Assembly: GCF_019774615.1 (NCBI RefSeq) | Contig: NZ_CP081496.1 | Span: forward strand, 4,154,001 to 4,218,000 | Direction of reading: 5' to 3' | DNA from: Streptomyces sp. BHT-5-2 | GTDB lineage: Bacteria; Actinomycetota; Actinomycetes; Streptomycetales; Streptomycetaceae | Length of the DNA stretch: 64,000 nucleotides | Part shown: piece after piece, positions 1 through 8,508 of the stretch | Numbering within the stretch: the first letter of the stretch is position 1 | Layout: each line of letters opens with the position of its first letter | Notes under the pieces: model-generated | The model's input: only the letters and a program-made list of their open reading frames with translations | Told to the model about the DNA's origin: nothing | Databases searched by the model: none | Program-made: the position numbers and the translations under genes

Positions 1-41
1 AACCGGTGGGGTGACGGAACTGGTACAGGTAGCGTGCAGCC

Positions 42-524
42 ATGCAGGTTCGTGAATTCCGAGAGGCTGACTGGTCACAGGTATGGGGAATCATCCGGGA
101 TGTCGTTCGGTCGCAGGAGACGTTTCCTTACGACCCGGAGATGAGCGAAGAAGAAGGCCGTATGTGGATCGAGGAACCGCCCGGCCTGACCGTTGTCGCA
201 GTTGATGGTGAACGCGTTCTGGGCACCGCCAAGATGGGGACGAACCGGCCCGGTCCCGGTTCGCACGTGTCCACCGCGAGCTTCATGGTGGCCGCTGATG
301 CGCGGGGCAACGGCGTGGGCACGGCCCTGTGCCGATTCTCGGTGGACTGGGCAAAGCAACGTGGCTACGCGGGGATGCAGTTCAACGCTGTGGTCGAGTC
401 GAATCACGTCGCGGTCGAACTCTACAAACGCCTTGGTTTCGAGGTCCGCGGAACCGTTCCCGGTGCCTTTGTGCATCCAAAACTCGGAGCCGTTGGCCTG
501 CACGTCATGTATCGGCAGTTCTGA
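42..524 (+). CDS. GNAT family N-acetyltransferase
   Basis: This 160-residue protein is a single GNAT fold that would transfer an acetyl group from acetyl-CoA to a small-molecule or protein amine in the cytoplasm; the substrate cannot be read from sequence. The acetyl-CoA pyrophosphate-binding motif ARGNGVGTAL lies at about residues 87-96, and the family's closing pattern N-x-x-A-x-x-L-Y-x-x-L-G-F follows at about 121-133. Length is normal for a stand-alone GNAT. It is monocistronic on the plus strand, with no related gene downstream. Confidence 0.88.
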   Translation: MQVREFREADWSQVWGIIRDVVRSQETFPYDPEMSEEEGRMWIEEPPGLTVVAVDGERVLGTAKMGTNRPGPGSHVSTASFMVAADARGNGVGTALCRFSVDWAKQRGYAGMQFNAVVESNHVAVELYKRLGFEVRGTVPGAFVHPKLGAVGLHVMYRQF

Positions 525-911
525 TCGAGTTGGCGCCGGCGGCCGCGGAGTCCAGCAGGCGCACCAGTTCGGTCTGCCGCTGAGGAGGGCCCCGACCTGT
601 CGCGCCGCCTCGCCACCGGCGGCCCGTTCAACACCCCGACCAGGCCACCTTCTGCGGCGGTGACCACCGCGGCCACACCGGCTACCCCGCCCTCGCCGGA
701 TGACGGGTTGACCGGATGAGCTGTGGGCGGTTGGGGCAGTGCCGGCCGTGTGGGCGGGCCGAGTTGGGCCCCGGCCCGACGGGTATCCGGACCGGGGCTC
801 ATCACCCGTTCGGCTGATTGGCGGGAGGTCGGGGGGAGAAGTGGGCCCCGGGGTTCGTCGGGAGAGCGAGGACGCACACCGCGTCCTGGCCCGATCGAGG
901 GAGAACCACTC
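525..911. other. Intergenic stretch without a convincing gene
   Basis: Several long open frames cross this GC-rich stretch, but none has a good ribosome binding site together with recognisable protein content. The minus-strand reading near 525-590 has a coding-like flavour and might be a decayed gene end, but this is not demonstrable. The end of the stretch carries the GAGGGAG ribosome binding site of the next ORF. Confidence 0.4.
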
Positions 912-1265
912 ATGACTCCGCTGGAATGGACCGGATACCTCCCGGCCGTCGTGAGCGCGGTACACGCGCTGGGCGTCGTGCTGCGTCTTCGCTGGGAGCG
1001 CGTCCCTGAGGGAGGAGGCCCCGGTCCGTCATGCGCCGCCGAGGTACGAGGGGGTCATGAGAAGTGGCAAGAGAAACGGCATATGAGTCACCATCAGGAG
1101 TGGCATAGGAAGTGGCATGAGCAATGCCGGTGCGGTGGCGGGAAGTTGGCGGTGCGGGTGGATGTCGCGGATCTGTCGCCGGCATGTGTGCCACTGCAGG
1201 TGGTGGTGACCGTCGAGGTCGTCCCGGGCGGTGGCATGGCGGGTGAGGAGTGGGGCCCGTGGTAG
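912..1265 (+). CDS. Hypothetical protein with Trp/His-rich middle
   Basis: I do not recognise this 117-residue ORF. The ATG was chosen because a GAGGGAG ribosome binding site sits about 9 bases upstream. The N-terminus (about residues 1-28) is hydrophobic and could be a membrane segment. The middle (about 50-75) is rich in repeated Trp-His/Lys-Trp elements, made from a recurring AGTGGCA word in the DNA, and contains a Cys-x-Cys. The end is beta-like (VDV, VVVTVEV). It overlaps the start of the sigma factor by a few bases, so co-translation with that gene is possible. It could still be a chance frame. Confidence 0.4.
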   Translation: MTPLEWTGYLPAVVSAVHALGVVLRLRWERVPEGGGPGPSCAAEVRGGHEKWQEKRHMSHHQEWHRKWHEQCRCGGGKLAVRVDVADLSPACVPLQVVVTVEVVPGGGMAGEEWGPW

Positions 1266-1861
1266 GCGACGGCCTGCGGGCAGAGGTGGCGGTTGTGGGT
1301 GGGGAGGTGGCTCAGCGGCTGCTGGAGTGCTACCCGGACTTCATGGCCAGGCAGCCGTATGCGCTGCGGCGGGAGTTCCGGGCGCTGTCGTTGGCCGCGT
1401 GCCAGGACATCGCGCAGGAGGCGTATTTGCGGGTGGGGTCGAAGGCGGAAGGTGGGGGGCTGGCACCGGAGACGAACGTGATGGCGTATCTGCATCGGGC
1501 GGCCCGCAATCTGGCCCTGGACCGCTTCCGTACGGAGCTGCAGAGAAAGCGCTTGGTGCAGTTGGCCGGTGACGGTCTGGACTCGGTGCCGGAGCGGCGG
1601 GTGGTGCAGGAGACGGACCAGGTGCTACAGCAACTGGTCCGGCCGGCGATCGAGGAGATGCCCAAGAGCCTGCAGCAGAAGGTGGTGGACCTGCAGAGCC
1701 AGGGGCTCAGTGATGTGGAGATCGCACTCGTGCTCGGTATTTCCGCACAGCAGCTCCACAGAATGCGGAACAAGGCCGTTTCGCAACTAAGGGGCAAGCT
1801 CGCCGGGCATATTCGGTCTGGGCACCGCAAGCAGAAGCAGCACGGGGTGAGGGACAGGTGA
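1259..1861 (+). CDS. ECF-like RNA polymerase sigma factor
   Basis: The protein of about 200 residues has region 2-like sequence (DIAQEAYLRV, then YLHRAARNLALDRFR) and a region 4 helix-turn-helix (LSDVEIALVLGISAQQLHRMRNKAVSQLR) near the C-terminus, so it should direct RNA polymerase to a specific promoter set. GTG 1259 is preferred because GAGGAG lies 8 bases upstream; GTG 1250 is an in-frame alternative. Its stop overlaps the GTG start of the next gene (GTGA), so the two proteins are translationally coupled. No anti-sigma factor of the usual zinc type is adjacent; the coupled protein may fill a regulatory role. Confidence 0.75.
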   Translation: MVGDGLRAEVAVVGGEVAQRLLECYPDFMARQPYALRREFRALSLAACQDIAQEAYLRVGSKAEGGGLAPETNVMAYLHRAARNLALDRFRTELQRKRLVQLAGDGLDSVPERRVVQETDQVLQQLVRPAIEEMPKSLQQKVVDLQSQGLSDVEIALVLGISAQQLHRMRNKAVSQLRGKLAGHIRSGHRKQKQHGVRDR

Positions 1862-3690
1862 GCGATGTGAGCAGGTACGACGGCCACCGCGGCGGGGCGG
1901 GTCGCCCGGAGCCGGTGGCCCCGGCCGGGCTCGCGGCATTGCTGGCCCAGCTCGCCGGTCCGCCCGACTTCTGGGACCGGCCGAGTGGAGACTTCGGTCC
2001 GCTGGCCGCCGCCTACGCACTGACCCCCGAGGAGCGGGCACACGCCAACTCCCTTTATCGGCTGGGCTCGAAGGCACTGGCCCGTCACGAGCTGACCTCG
2101 GCGGCCGAGTGGTTGGGCGCGGCCGCCGAGGCCGGTCACCCCGGAGCGCTGTTCCGCCTGGCCGCCCTCGCCGCCCGGGCAGGCCGCGGGAGTGTGGAGA
2201 ACGTGCGGTTCCTGGTGGCCGAAGCCGCACGGCACGGGCACGGTGACGCTCATGCCCTGCTGGAGGCCATGACCGGTGCTGCGGCCACCTCCACACCGTC
2301 CGTGGCAATCGAGGACCCGCAGTTCATCGACGAAGTCCGGGAAGGCATGGGAAAGCCGGCGGTTCCTGGCACTCCGCACGACGTCGATGCCGGGCGCGGC
2401 TCTGCGCCCTCCGATGGCCCGGAGCCGAGTGGGCAGGTGACGACAGCCACCGGTCGGCTCGTTCCGGTGCCCGCGCCCCGGCTGGGCCGCGTCCACGTGC
2501 CCAGTCCTGGGCACGGTCGCCGGGACGGCCCCGGGGGGCGGGGCGACCGTCCTTCGTCGCCAGAGCCGGAACCACCGTCACCGTCACAGCCGCAGCCTTT
2601 CAGTGCCACCTCCGCCCCCGCTCCCACCGACACCGCGCATCACGGCGAGGGGCTGCTGCTTCCGCTGCCCCCGCGCCAGCCCGGGCCCGTTCCCCACGCC
2701 CCGAGCACGGCAGCGGACGAAACGCGCGATGCGGAGGAAACGCGCGATGCGGAGGAAACGCGCGGCGGGTGCGATCCGTGGTGGTCCGTGAACGCGCTGC
2801 GGCCGGCAGTTCTGACCGAAATGGCCCGCCGGACCGTGACGTACACCGATACCCCACAGCAGTGGAGGGCAGCCGCCCGAGCGCTGGACATCCTGTACCT
2901 CGTCGATGCTGCCGACGGGATCTCCACCCGGGATCTGGCGCGCCGAAGTGGGCTTGCACTGGGGCCGGTTGCCTGGTTGCTGCACTGGTTGCGGGGCCAG
3001 CAACTGATCTCCACGGTCGCCGGAGTCCACCTCCCCGGCCCCTTGATGGAGATGACCCGCCGCCCCGGGCAGCGCGCGCAACTGCTTCAACAGACCCTCA
3101 CAGGACTGCGGGACCACCTCGGCGCCGCCGTCTACGTCAGCGACTACGCCGAGGGCGACGTCAACGTCCTCCACACCGCGTACGGGCCCCAGGCACCCCC
3201 GGTCACCGAGTGGGTCGCCTTCCGCGACACCGCGCACGCCAGCGCCGTCGGCAAGAGCCTGCTGGCCCAACTCGACTTCGACGACCGCATGAACCATCTG
3301 GCCCGTCATCGGCCCATCAAGCTCACCAGCCGCACGATCACCAACCCCCGCGCGCTCTTCGAAGCGCTCGACGGCCACGGGCCCCACGCCGCCCAGTTCG
3401 ATCTGTTGGAATACTCCGACCGCGAAGTCTGCGCCGCCTTTCCGCTGGGCATCCCCGGACACGCCACCTGTGTGGCCCTGTCCCTGCCCGCCCGGCAGCG
3501 TCACCGACTGCTGCCCGCGGCACAGGCGCTCAGCGAACGCTCCGCCGGCCTGCTCATGGCCTTGATGTTGACCGATGAGTCCGCCACGGTCCGGCGGCCG
3601 CCCCCCTCGACCACCGCAGAGGGCACTCCCCCCGCAGCAGCCACCGGTGCGGGCCCCGTCCTGCCACGGCTCCACGCGGGACAGCGGTGA
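1858..3690 (+). CDS. Sel1/TPR-like plus IclR-type regulator
   Basis: This 610-residue protein combines three parts. An N-terminal helical repeat section (about 60-140) reads like Sel1/TPR repeats. A long Pro/Ala/Glu-rich linker follows (about 145-310). The C-terminal half (about 330-590) has an IclR-like winged helix (ALDILYLVDAADGISTRDLA) and an effector-binding domain containing AVGKSLLAQL and the FPL-G pattern. IclR proteins are normally about 250 residues, so the N-terminal extension is unusual. The start GTG overlaps the sigma factor stop. A role in modulating that sigma factor is inferred from the coupling only. A short direct repeat lies in the linker near 2725-2765. Confidence 0.65.
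   Translation: MSDVSRYDGHRGGAGRPEPVAPAGLAALLAQLAGPPDFWDRPSGDFGPLAAAYALTPEERAHANSLYRLGSKALARHELTSAAEWLGAAAEAGHPGALFRLAALAARAGRGSVENVRFLVAEAARHGHGDAHALLEAMTGAAATSTPSVAIEDPQFIDEVREGMGKPAVPGTPHDVDAGRGSAPSDGPEPSGQVTTATGRLVPVPAPRLGRVHVPSPGHGRRDGPGGRGDRPSSPEPEPPSPSQPQPFSATSAPAPTDTAHHGEGLLLPLPPRQPGPVPHAPSTAADETRDAEETRDAEETRGGCDPWWSVNALRPAVLTEMARRTVTYTDTPQQWRAAARALDILYLVDAADGISTRDLARRSGLALGPVAWLLHWLRGQQLISTVAGVHLPGPLMEMTRRPGQRAQLLQQTLTGLRDHLGAAVYVSDYAEGDVNVLHTAYGPQAPPVTEWVAFRDTAHASAVGKSLLAQLDFDDRMNHLARHRPIKLTSRTITNPRALFEALDGHGPHAAQFDLLEYSDREVCAAFPLGIPGHATCVALSLPARQRHRLLPAAQALSERSAGLLMALMLTDESATVRRPPPSTTAEGTPPAAATGAGPVLPRLHAGQR
2726..2765 (+). repeat. Short in-frame direct repeat in the linker
   Basis: The 18-base unit GATGCGGAGGAAACGCGC occurs twice back to back, preceded by a partial copy, and encodes Asp-Ala-Glu-Glu-Thr-Arg repeats. 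It lies in the low-complexity linker of the IclR-type protein, where slippage expansion would be tolerated. Confidence 0.8.
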
Positions 3691-3852
3691 AACGACGCCG
3701 GTGCCTCCCGCCTCGACCCGGCAGGGCGAGGCGGGGGCCCAGCCACAGCCACAGGCAGGGGCCCGAGATCACGCAAGGCACTCGATCGGTACCGAAGTGG
3801 ACTGCCTTGTGGCATCGGTTCCGCCGTGATGGAACGCGACCCGCTGACTGCC

Positions 3853-5100
3853 TCAGGTCGCGGCGGCGGGTTGGAGTTCGTCGGTGGTGTGGGCTTCTCG
3901 GGTGCGGGAGACGGCGAGGAGGAGGGCCTGCACGAGCGCTCCGGAGAGCCCGATCCAGAGGGCGAAGTGGTAGCTGACGGCGTCGGCGAGCGCCCCACCG
4001 ATCGGCGCGCCCACCGCCACCATGCCCCAGTTGCATGAGCGGATGGTGGCGTTCATGCGCCCGCGCAGTCGGTCGGGGGTCACCGCTTGCCGGTAGCTCA
4101 CCTCTACAGGGCTTTCGATTCCGATGGCCACCCAGATGGTGAAGAACGCCAGCGCGCTCGCGGGCAGCGCCCATGGGCCGCGTACGGCCAGCACCAGCGG
4201 CAGCCAGCCGAGGGCGGCCACCAGTCGAAATGCGATCAGGGTCGTTCCGACCTCGAACCGTCGGGCCACCCGCGTGGACAGCGCGCCGCCGATCACTGCG
4301 CCGATGCCGCCGCACGCGTAGCAGACGCCCAGGCCAAGGCTGCCGACCTTCAGCTCGCGCAGGGCGAAGACGGCGAACACTGTGGTGATCATGGTGTTGA
4401 ACAGCAACATCGCATGCGAGGTCAAGGCGATGGGGGCCAGCGTGCGGTGCCGGTAGACCCAGGCCACTCCGGCGCGTAGTTCGGCGGCGAGACTGCGTCG
4501 TTCGGCGCGGTCGGGGACCGGGTCAGGTGCCTTGACGGAGATGAGCAGCAGGCCGGAAGCCAGGTAGCTGAGCGCGTCCACCAACACCGCGAGAGGCGCC
4601 CCGACGACTTTGATCAGGGCACTTGCGAGCAGCGGGCCGGCCGAGGTGGACACCGCGCCTGCCTGTTCCAGACGGGCATAGGCGGGGCCCAGCAGGTCCT
4701 TGGGCACCAGCCGCGGCACGAAGGACTGGTCCGCGGCCTCGAACACCAGACACAGCACCCCGAAGACGAAGAGGCATGCGCAAAGGGCGGCGATGCTGAG
4801 CCGACCGACGGCATACAGCACGGGGATGACGCCCAGGACTGCCGCCCGTGCCAGGTCCGTGGCCACCAGCAGCGGCTTTCGGCGGCAGCGATCCACCAGT
4901 ACCCCGGCCACGAGGCCGAAGAGCAGGTACGGCAACCACCGGGCCGCGTTGACCAGGCCGACCTCGGTGGCCGATGCGCTCAAGGTGATGGCGGTGAGGA
5001 TCTGCAGGGCGAGTGTCGTGAACTGAGAACCGATCGCCGAGACGGCGCCGGCGGTCCAGAAGCGCAGGTATCCGGGGACGTCGACCAGGCGGCGCGGCAT
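3853..5100 (-). CDS. MFS transporter (MFS_3-like exporter)
   Basis: The 415-residue protein has about ten to twelve hydrophobic segments and the MFS loop 2-3 motif G-x-x-x-D-R-x-R-R-K (GVLVDRCRRK, residues 66-75). The N-terminus (YLRFWTAGAVSAIGSQ) matches the MFS_3 group, which includes macrolide- and siderophore-type exporters, so proton-driven efflux of a small molecule is the likely role; the substrate is unknown. It stands alone, convergent with the gene upstream in the window and divergent from the luciferase-like gene across 193 bases. The ribosome binding site before ATG 5100 is weak (GGTAGAG). Confidence 0.88.
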   Translation of the reverse strand: MPRRLVDVPGYLRFWTAGAVSAIGSQFTTLALQILTAITLSASATEVGLVNAARWLPYLLFGLVAGVLVDRCRRKPLLVATDLARAAVLGVIPVLYAVGRLSIAALCACLFVFGVLCLVFEAADQSFVPRLVPKDLLGPAYARLEQAGAVSTSAGPLLASALIKVVGAPLAVLVDALSYLASGLLLISVKAPDPVPDRAERRSLAAELRAGVAWVYRHRTLAPIALTSHAMLLFNTMITTVFAVFALRELKVGSLGLGVCYACGGIGAVIGGALSTRVARRFEVGTTLIAFRLVAALGWLPLVLAVRGPWALPASALAFFTIWVAIGIESPVEVSYRQAVTPDRLRGRMNATIRSCNWGMVAVGAPIGGALADAVSYHFALWIGLSGALVQALLLAVSRTREAHTTDELQPAAAT

Positions 5101-5293
5101 GAGTGGACTCTACCAACGGAGATCATCGAGCAGAAGATGTTGCCGTGACGTGCAGTCCGAGTCGTAACAGGACGTGGGAACAGGCGCGTTGGAGCAGTTC
5201 CGATACGGCTCGGCCGGCACCAGTCGGTCGACGGGTTCCCGCCATGACACACAACCTGCCCGGCCCGATGGGATGACGTCCTAGGCTGGCACC

Positions 5294-6280
5294 ATGATCG
5301 ATGTACCTCTTTCCGCACTCGAAGTCGCAATGGTGCAGTCCGGTGCCCCGGCAGTGGAGACCCTGCGCGACACCGCCGCGTTCGCACAGGAGCTGGAACG
5401 ACTGGGCTACCACCGGATCTGGTACGCCGAACATCACCACTCCCCCGCCATCGGCGCGTTCCCGCCCGTGGTGTTGATCGCGCACGCTGCCGCGTCCACC
5501 TCGGCGATCCGCCTCGGTTCGGGCGGCGTACTGGCACCCAACCACGCACCCATCATGCTGGCGGAACAGTTCGGAACGCTGGCCGCCCTGCACCCGGATC
5601 GCGTCGACATAGGTATCGGGCGCGGCCCAGGCACGTTCGACGAGTCCATCGCACGGGCGCTGCGCCGCGGAGCCGGACCGGCAACGGATGCGGAGTACCA
5701 GGCCGATGTGGCCGCGATCCTCGCCTTCCTGGTGGACGAGGTCTCACTCGGCGCGCTTCCGGAGCCCTGGCTGCTGGCCTCCAGCACCGCGGGTGCCGCA
5801 CTTGCCGCGGAACTCGGGCTGCCGATCGCCCTCGCCCACCACATCCGGCCGGAGAACACCCAGGCAGCGCTGGAACGCTACCGGGCCGGCTTCACCCCGT
5901 CCCGCTGGTGCGAGCGGCCCCGGGTGCTGGTGTGCGTGGAGACGGTGTGCGCCGAGACCGAAGAGGAGGCCGCCTGGCGCGCCGGACCGATGAACGTCGT
6001 CAAGGCCGGGCTGCTGAAGGGCATCAGTGACATCCCCTTCCCGACACCCGAGGAAGCGGCCGACCACACCTTCACGGCCCCGGAACGAGAGGCACTGGCG
6101 GGTTTCCGTGCGCAGCAGGCCCACGGGTCGCCCAAGGCCGTCGTGAACCGACTGGCGCAACTGGCCGATGAGACCGGAGCGGACGAACTGTTGCTCACCA
6201 CTCCCGTCTACGACCTCCAGGACCGCCTTCGCTCCTACGAGTTGATCAGGGAGCACTCCAACGGCATGACGGCACCGTAG
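5294..6280 (+). CDS. Luciferase-like (LLM) flavin oxidoreductase
   Basis: The 328-residue protein belongs to the bacterial-luciferase superfamily, subgroup sometimes called MsnO8-like or luciferase family group 1. It shows the start VPLSALEVAMVQSG, the WYAEHHH motif at about 42-48, GSGGVLAPNHAP at about 77-88, and a GIGRGPG element near 109. These proteins use reduced FMN or F420 for an oxidation; the substrate is unknown here. Length is typical. It is monocistronic and its end overlaps a possible small minus-strand ORF. Confidence 0.88.
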   Translation: MIDVPLSALEVAMVQSGAPAVETLRDTAAFAQELERLGYHRIWYAEHHHSPAIGAFPPVVLIAHAAASTSAIRLGSGGVLAPNHAPIMLAEQFGTLAALHPDRVDIGIGRGPGTFDESIARALRRGAGPATDAEYQADVAAILAFLVDEVSLGALPEPWLLASSTAGAALAAELGLPIALAHHIRPENTQAALERYRAGFTPSRWCERPRVLVCVETVCAETEEEAAWRAGPMNVVKAGLLKGISDIPFPTPEEAADHTFTAPEREALAGFRAQQAHGSPKAVVNRLAQLADETGADELLLTTPVYDLQDRLRSYELIREHSNGMTAP

Positions 6281-6503
6281 ACGCACTCCAACGCAACGTC
6301 ATGAGGCGGTGTTGCCGATGCCACGCCATGCGCGGTGTCGCCAACGCCGCCGTCGGCCTCAGTGCCGGCGATCGGAGACGCGGGGAGCCCTCGCTCAGTT
6401 CGTCGGCGTGGTGCGTTTCCTGACTGTGCCGGTAGAGGTGGCGGGCGCGGATCGCAACGGCGAGGGTGTGGGTGGTGTTCACGAGGGTGTGGATGGTGTT
6501 CAT
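6246..6503 (-). CDS. Small hypothetical protein divergent from a sigma gene
   Basis: This 85-residue frame starts at an ATG preceded by a good AGGAG ribosome binding site, and its first 28 residues (MNTIHTLVNTTHTLAVAIRA, then RHLYRHSQ) look like a genuine short amphipathic N-terminus. The C-terminal half is basic and low in information and overlaps the end of the luciferase-like gene by 35 bases. It faces the SigJ-like gene across about 70 bases, so a shared control region is plausible. I recognise no domain, and the true protein could be shorter if a frameshift is present. Confidence 0.4.
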   Translation of the reverse strand: MNTIHTLVNTTHTLAVAIRARHLYRHSQETHHADELSEGSPRLRSPALRPTAALATPRMAWHRQHRLMTLRWSASTVPSCRWSAP

Positions 6504-6573
6504 ATGATGCTCTCCTGGTGATCGGTTAGCGTCTGTCACCGGACCGACGGATCCCGACACGGGGGTGTGACAG

Positions 6574-7458
6574 GTGAGCGACGACGTTTCTCTGGCCGAA
6601 CGCTTCGAGGCGGAGCGGCCCGGACTGCGGGCGGTGGCATACCGGATGCTGGGGTCGCTGGCCGAGGCGGAGGACGCCGTCCAGGAGACCTGGCTCAAGC
6701 TCGCCCGCGCCGACGTGAGCGAGGTGAAGAACCTGGGCGCCTGGCTCACCACGGTCGCCGGCCGGGTGTGCCTGGACATGCTGCGCTCGCGTACCTCCCG
6801 GCGGGAGGATCCGCTGCCGGAGCAGGAGGGGTCGGTCCGGCTGCCGGACCCGGTGGTCACCCGGGCCGGCCGCGTCGATCCCGAGCAGGAGGTCCTGATC
6901 GCGGACGCGATGGGCATCGCGCTGATGGTCGTGCTGGAAACCCTCTCCCCTGCCGAGCGACTGGCCTTCGTGCTGCACGACATGTTCGACGTGCCCTTCG
7001 ACGACATCGCCCCCGTCCTCGGCCGTACCACGGTCTCCACCCGGCAGCTCGCCAGCCGCGCCCGCCGCCGGGTCCAGGGCGCCGTCCCCGCGGCCGACAC
7101 GGACAACGCCCGCAAACACGACGTGGTGAACGCCTTTCTGACCGCCTCCCGTGGCGGCGATTTCGAGGCGCTGCTGGCCGTTCTCGACCCGGAGGTGGTG
7201 GCGCGCTCCGACGGCGGTACGCGCGTCCCGAGCGTTCTGCGGCGTGGTGCGGCCGATGTGGCTTCGCAGGCGATCACCTTCGCCCGCTTCGCGGCGGACG
7301 CCCGTCCGGTGCTGGTCAACGGCACTCCCGGCGTGGTCGCCTTCACCGAGGGACGGCCGATGTCGGTCATGTCGTTCACCATCCGGGACGGCCGCATCAC
7401 CGGACTCGACATCCTCACCGACCCCGACCGTCTGTCCGCGCTGGGCCTCAGCGCCTGA
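6574..7458 (+). CDS. SigJ-like ECF sigma factor with SnoaL-type tail
   Basis: The 294-residue protein has ECF region 2 (FEAERPGLRAVAYRMLGSLAEAEDAVQETWLK is the hallmark N-terminus, about 9-40), a linker with the LPDPV element, and a region 4 helix-turn-helix (about 135-170). A C-terminal extension of about 110 residues (VVNAFLTASRGGDFEALLAVLDPEV) is a SnoaL/NTF2-like domain. This is the ECF41/SigJ type, in which the C-terminal domain replaces a separate anti-sigma factor in controlling activity. Such sigma factors often sit beside oxidoreductase genes, and here an SDR gene follows in convergent orientation. Confidence 0.9.
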   Translation: MSDDVSLAERFEAERPGLRAVAYRMLGSLAEAEDAVQETWLKLARADVSEVKNLGAWLTTVAGRVCLDMLRSRTSRREDPLPEQEGSVRLPDPVVTRAGRVDPEQEVLIADAMGIALMVVLETLSPAERLAFVLHDMFDVPFDDIAPVLGRTTVSTRQLASRARRRVQGAVPAADTDNARKHDVVNAFLTASRGGDFEALLAVLDPEVVARSDGGTRVPSVLRRGAADVASQAITFARFAADARPVLVNGTPGVVAFTEGRPMSVMSFTIRDGRITGLDILTDPDRLSALGLSA

Positions 7459-7533
7459 GCCCCTGGATGCCTGGAGGCGGGGTGCCGCTCCTCGCCCTCC
7501 CCGCAGGCACAGGCACATGACGGCAGTTGTCGT

Positions 7534-8400
7534 TCAGCTGGTGAGCCAGGGGCGGGTGAGGTTCTGGACGGCCGAGCCGTCGAGGTCGGCAAGCTTGGTG
7601 CCGACCACGTCGCGGGCGCGTTCGGAGGTCTGGATGCGGAAGGCCGGGCGGTCGCCGGTCAGGGCCTCGACGATCGGGGCGGCGGCCTCTGCCTGGGACT
7701 GGGCGGTGCGGAAGACGTTCTGGATGCGGTCGAAGTATGCCTGGAGGGCCGGGGCGTAGGGACCCGCCTGGTCGATCATGGCGGGGCGGTCCAGGCTCAT
7801 ACTGGTGACGAACTCGCTGGCCACGGCGGCGGGTTCGACCACGGCGACATCGACGCCGACGGCGGCGGCGACGGGCGCGAGCGACTCCATGAAGCCCTCG
7901 ACGGCGAACTTGGCCGCGCAGTAGGGCTCGTTGAAGGGCTGTCCGACGATCCCGCCGACACTGGTGACGGTGATCACCCGGCCCTGGGTGGCGCGCAGGT
8001 GCGGCAGGGCGGCGCGGGTGAGGGCCACCACGCCGAAGAAGTTGACCTCCATGGCGGTGCGGAAATCGTCGAGCTCGATGAGTTCCGCGGTGCCGACCTG
8101 GCCGGCGCCGGCGTTGTTGACCAGGGCGTCCAGGCGGCCGTGCTCGGCGATCACCTCGTCCAGGCAGGTGGTGATGGTCTCGGAGTCGACCACGTCCAGG
8201 CGCTTGACCTGGATGCGGTCGGCGACCCCGTGCTCTGCGGCGGCCTTGAGCAGGGCCTCGGCCTTGGCGGTGTCGCGCATGGTGGCGATGGTGGTCCAGC
8301 CGGCCCGGGCGGTGCCGAGGGCGGTGGCCAGGCCGATGCCGGAGGAGGTGCCGGTGATCAGGACGGTCTTCGGGGTGGTGGGCATCGGGGTGGTGGGCAT
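7534..8400 (-). CDS. Short-chain dehydrogenase/reductase (SDR)
   Basis: The 288-residue protein is a classical SDR: nucleotide-binding TGTSSGIG at residues 16-23, NNAG near 98, a serine in the TSVGG segment and the catalytic YCAAK. It should catalyse an NAD(P)H-dependent carbonyl/alcohol interconversion in the cytoplasm. The start ATG 8400 was chosen because GGAG lies upstream on the minus strand and because the frame upstream runs through the neighbouring MarR gene. An alternative ATG five codons in is possible. It is divergent from the MarR gene across an excellent inverted repeat, implying MarR control. Confidence 0.9.
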   Translation of the reverse strand: MPTTPMPTTPKTVLITGTSSGIGLATALGTARAGWTTIATMRDTAKAEALLKAAAEHGVADRIQVKRLDVVDSETITTCLDEVIAEHGRLDALVNNAGAGQVGTAELIELDDFRTAMEVNFFGVVALTRAALPHLRATQGRVITVTSVGGIVGQPFNEPYCAAKFAVEGFMESLAPVAAAVGVDVAVVEPAAVASEFVTSMSLDRPAMIDQAGPYAPALQAYFDRIQNVFRTAQSQAEAAAPIVEALTGDRPAFRIQTSERARDVVGTKLADLDGSAVQNLTRPWLTS

Positions 8401-8442
8401 GGCTGTGCTCCGCTTCTGTTTCCGGTTCTGCTTCTGAAGCCA

Positions 8443-8489
8443 TTGCGTGTGTGCACACACATCTTGCATATGTGTGTGCGTACACGCAA
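8443..8489. promoter_or_regulatory. 20-bp-arm inverted repeat, likely MarR operator
   Basis: The left arm TTGCGTGTGTGCACACACAT and the reverse complement of the right arm (8470-8489) agree at 18 of 20 positions around a 7-base spacer. It lies between the divergent SDR and MarR starts, where a MarR dimer or pair of dimers would repress both promoters. The site is seen directly; binding by the MarR protein is inferred from position. Confidence 0.75.
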
Positions 8490-8508
8490 CTGAACTAGGA
8501 TGGCTCCC

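Noticed and set aside
75..965. Long minus-strand open frame opposite the GNAT gene
   Set aside because: Composition is Arg/Pro/Gly-rich with no domain, no RBS, and it lies antisense to a well-supported gene; typical GC-rich shadow.
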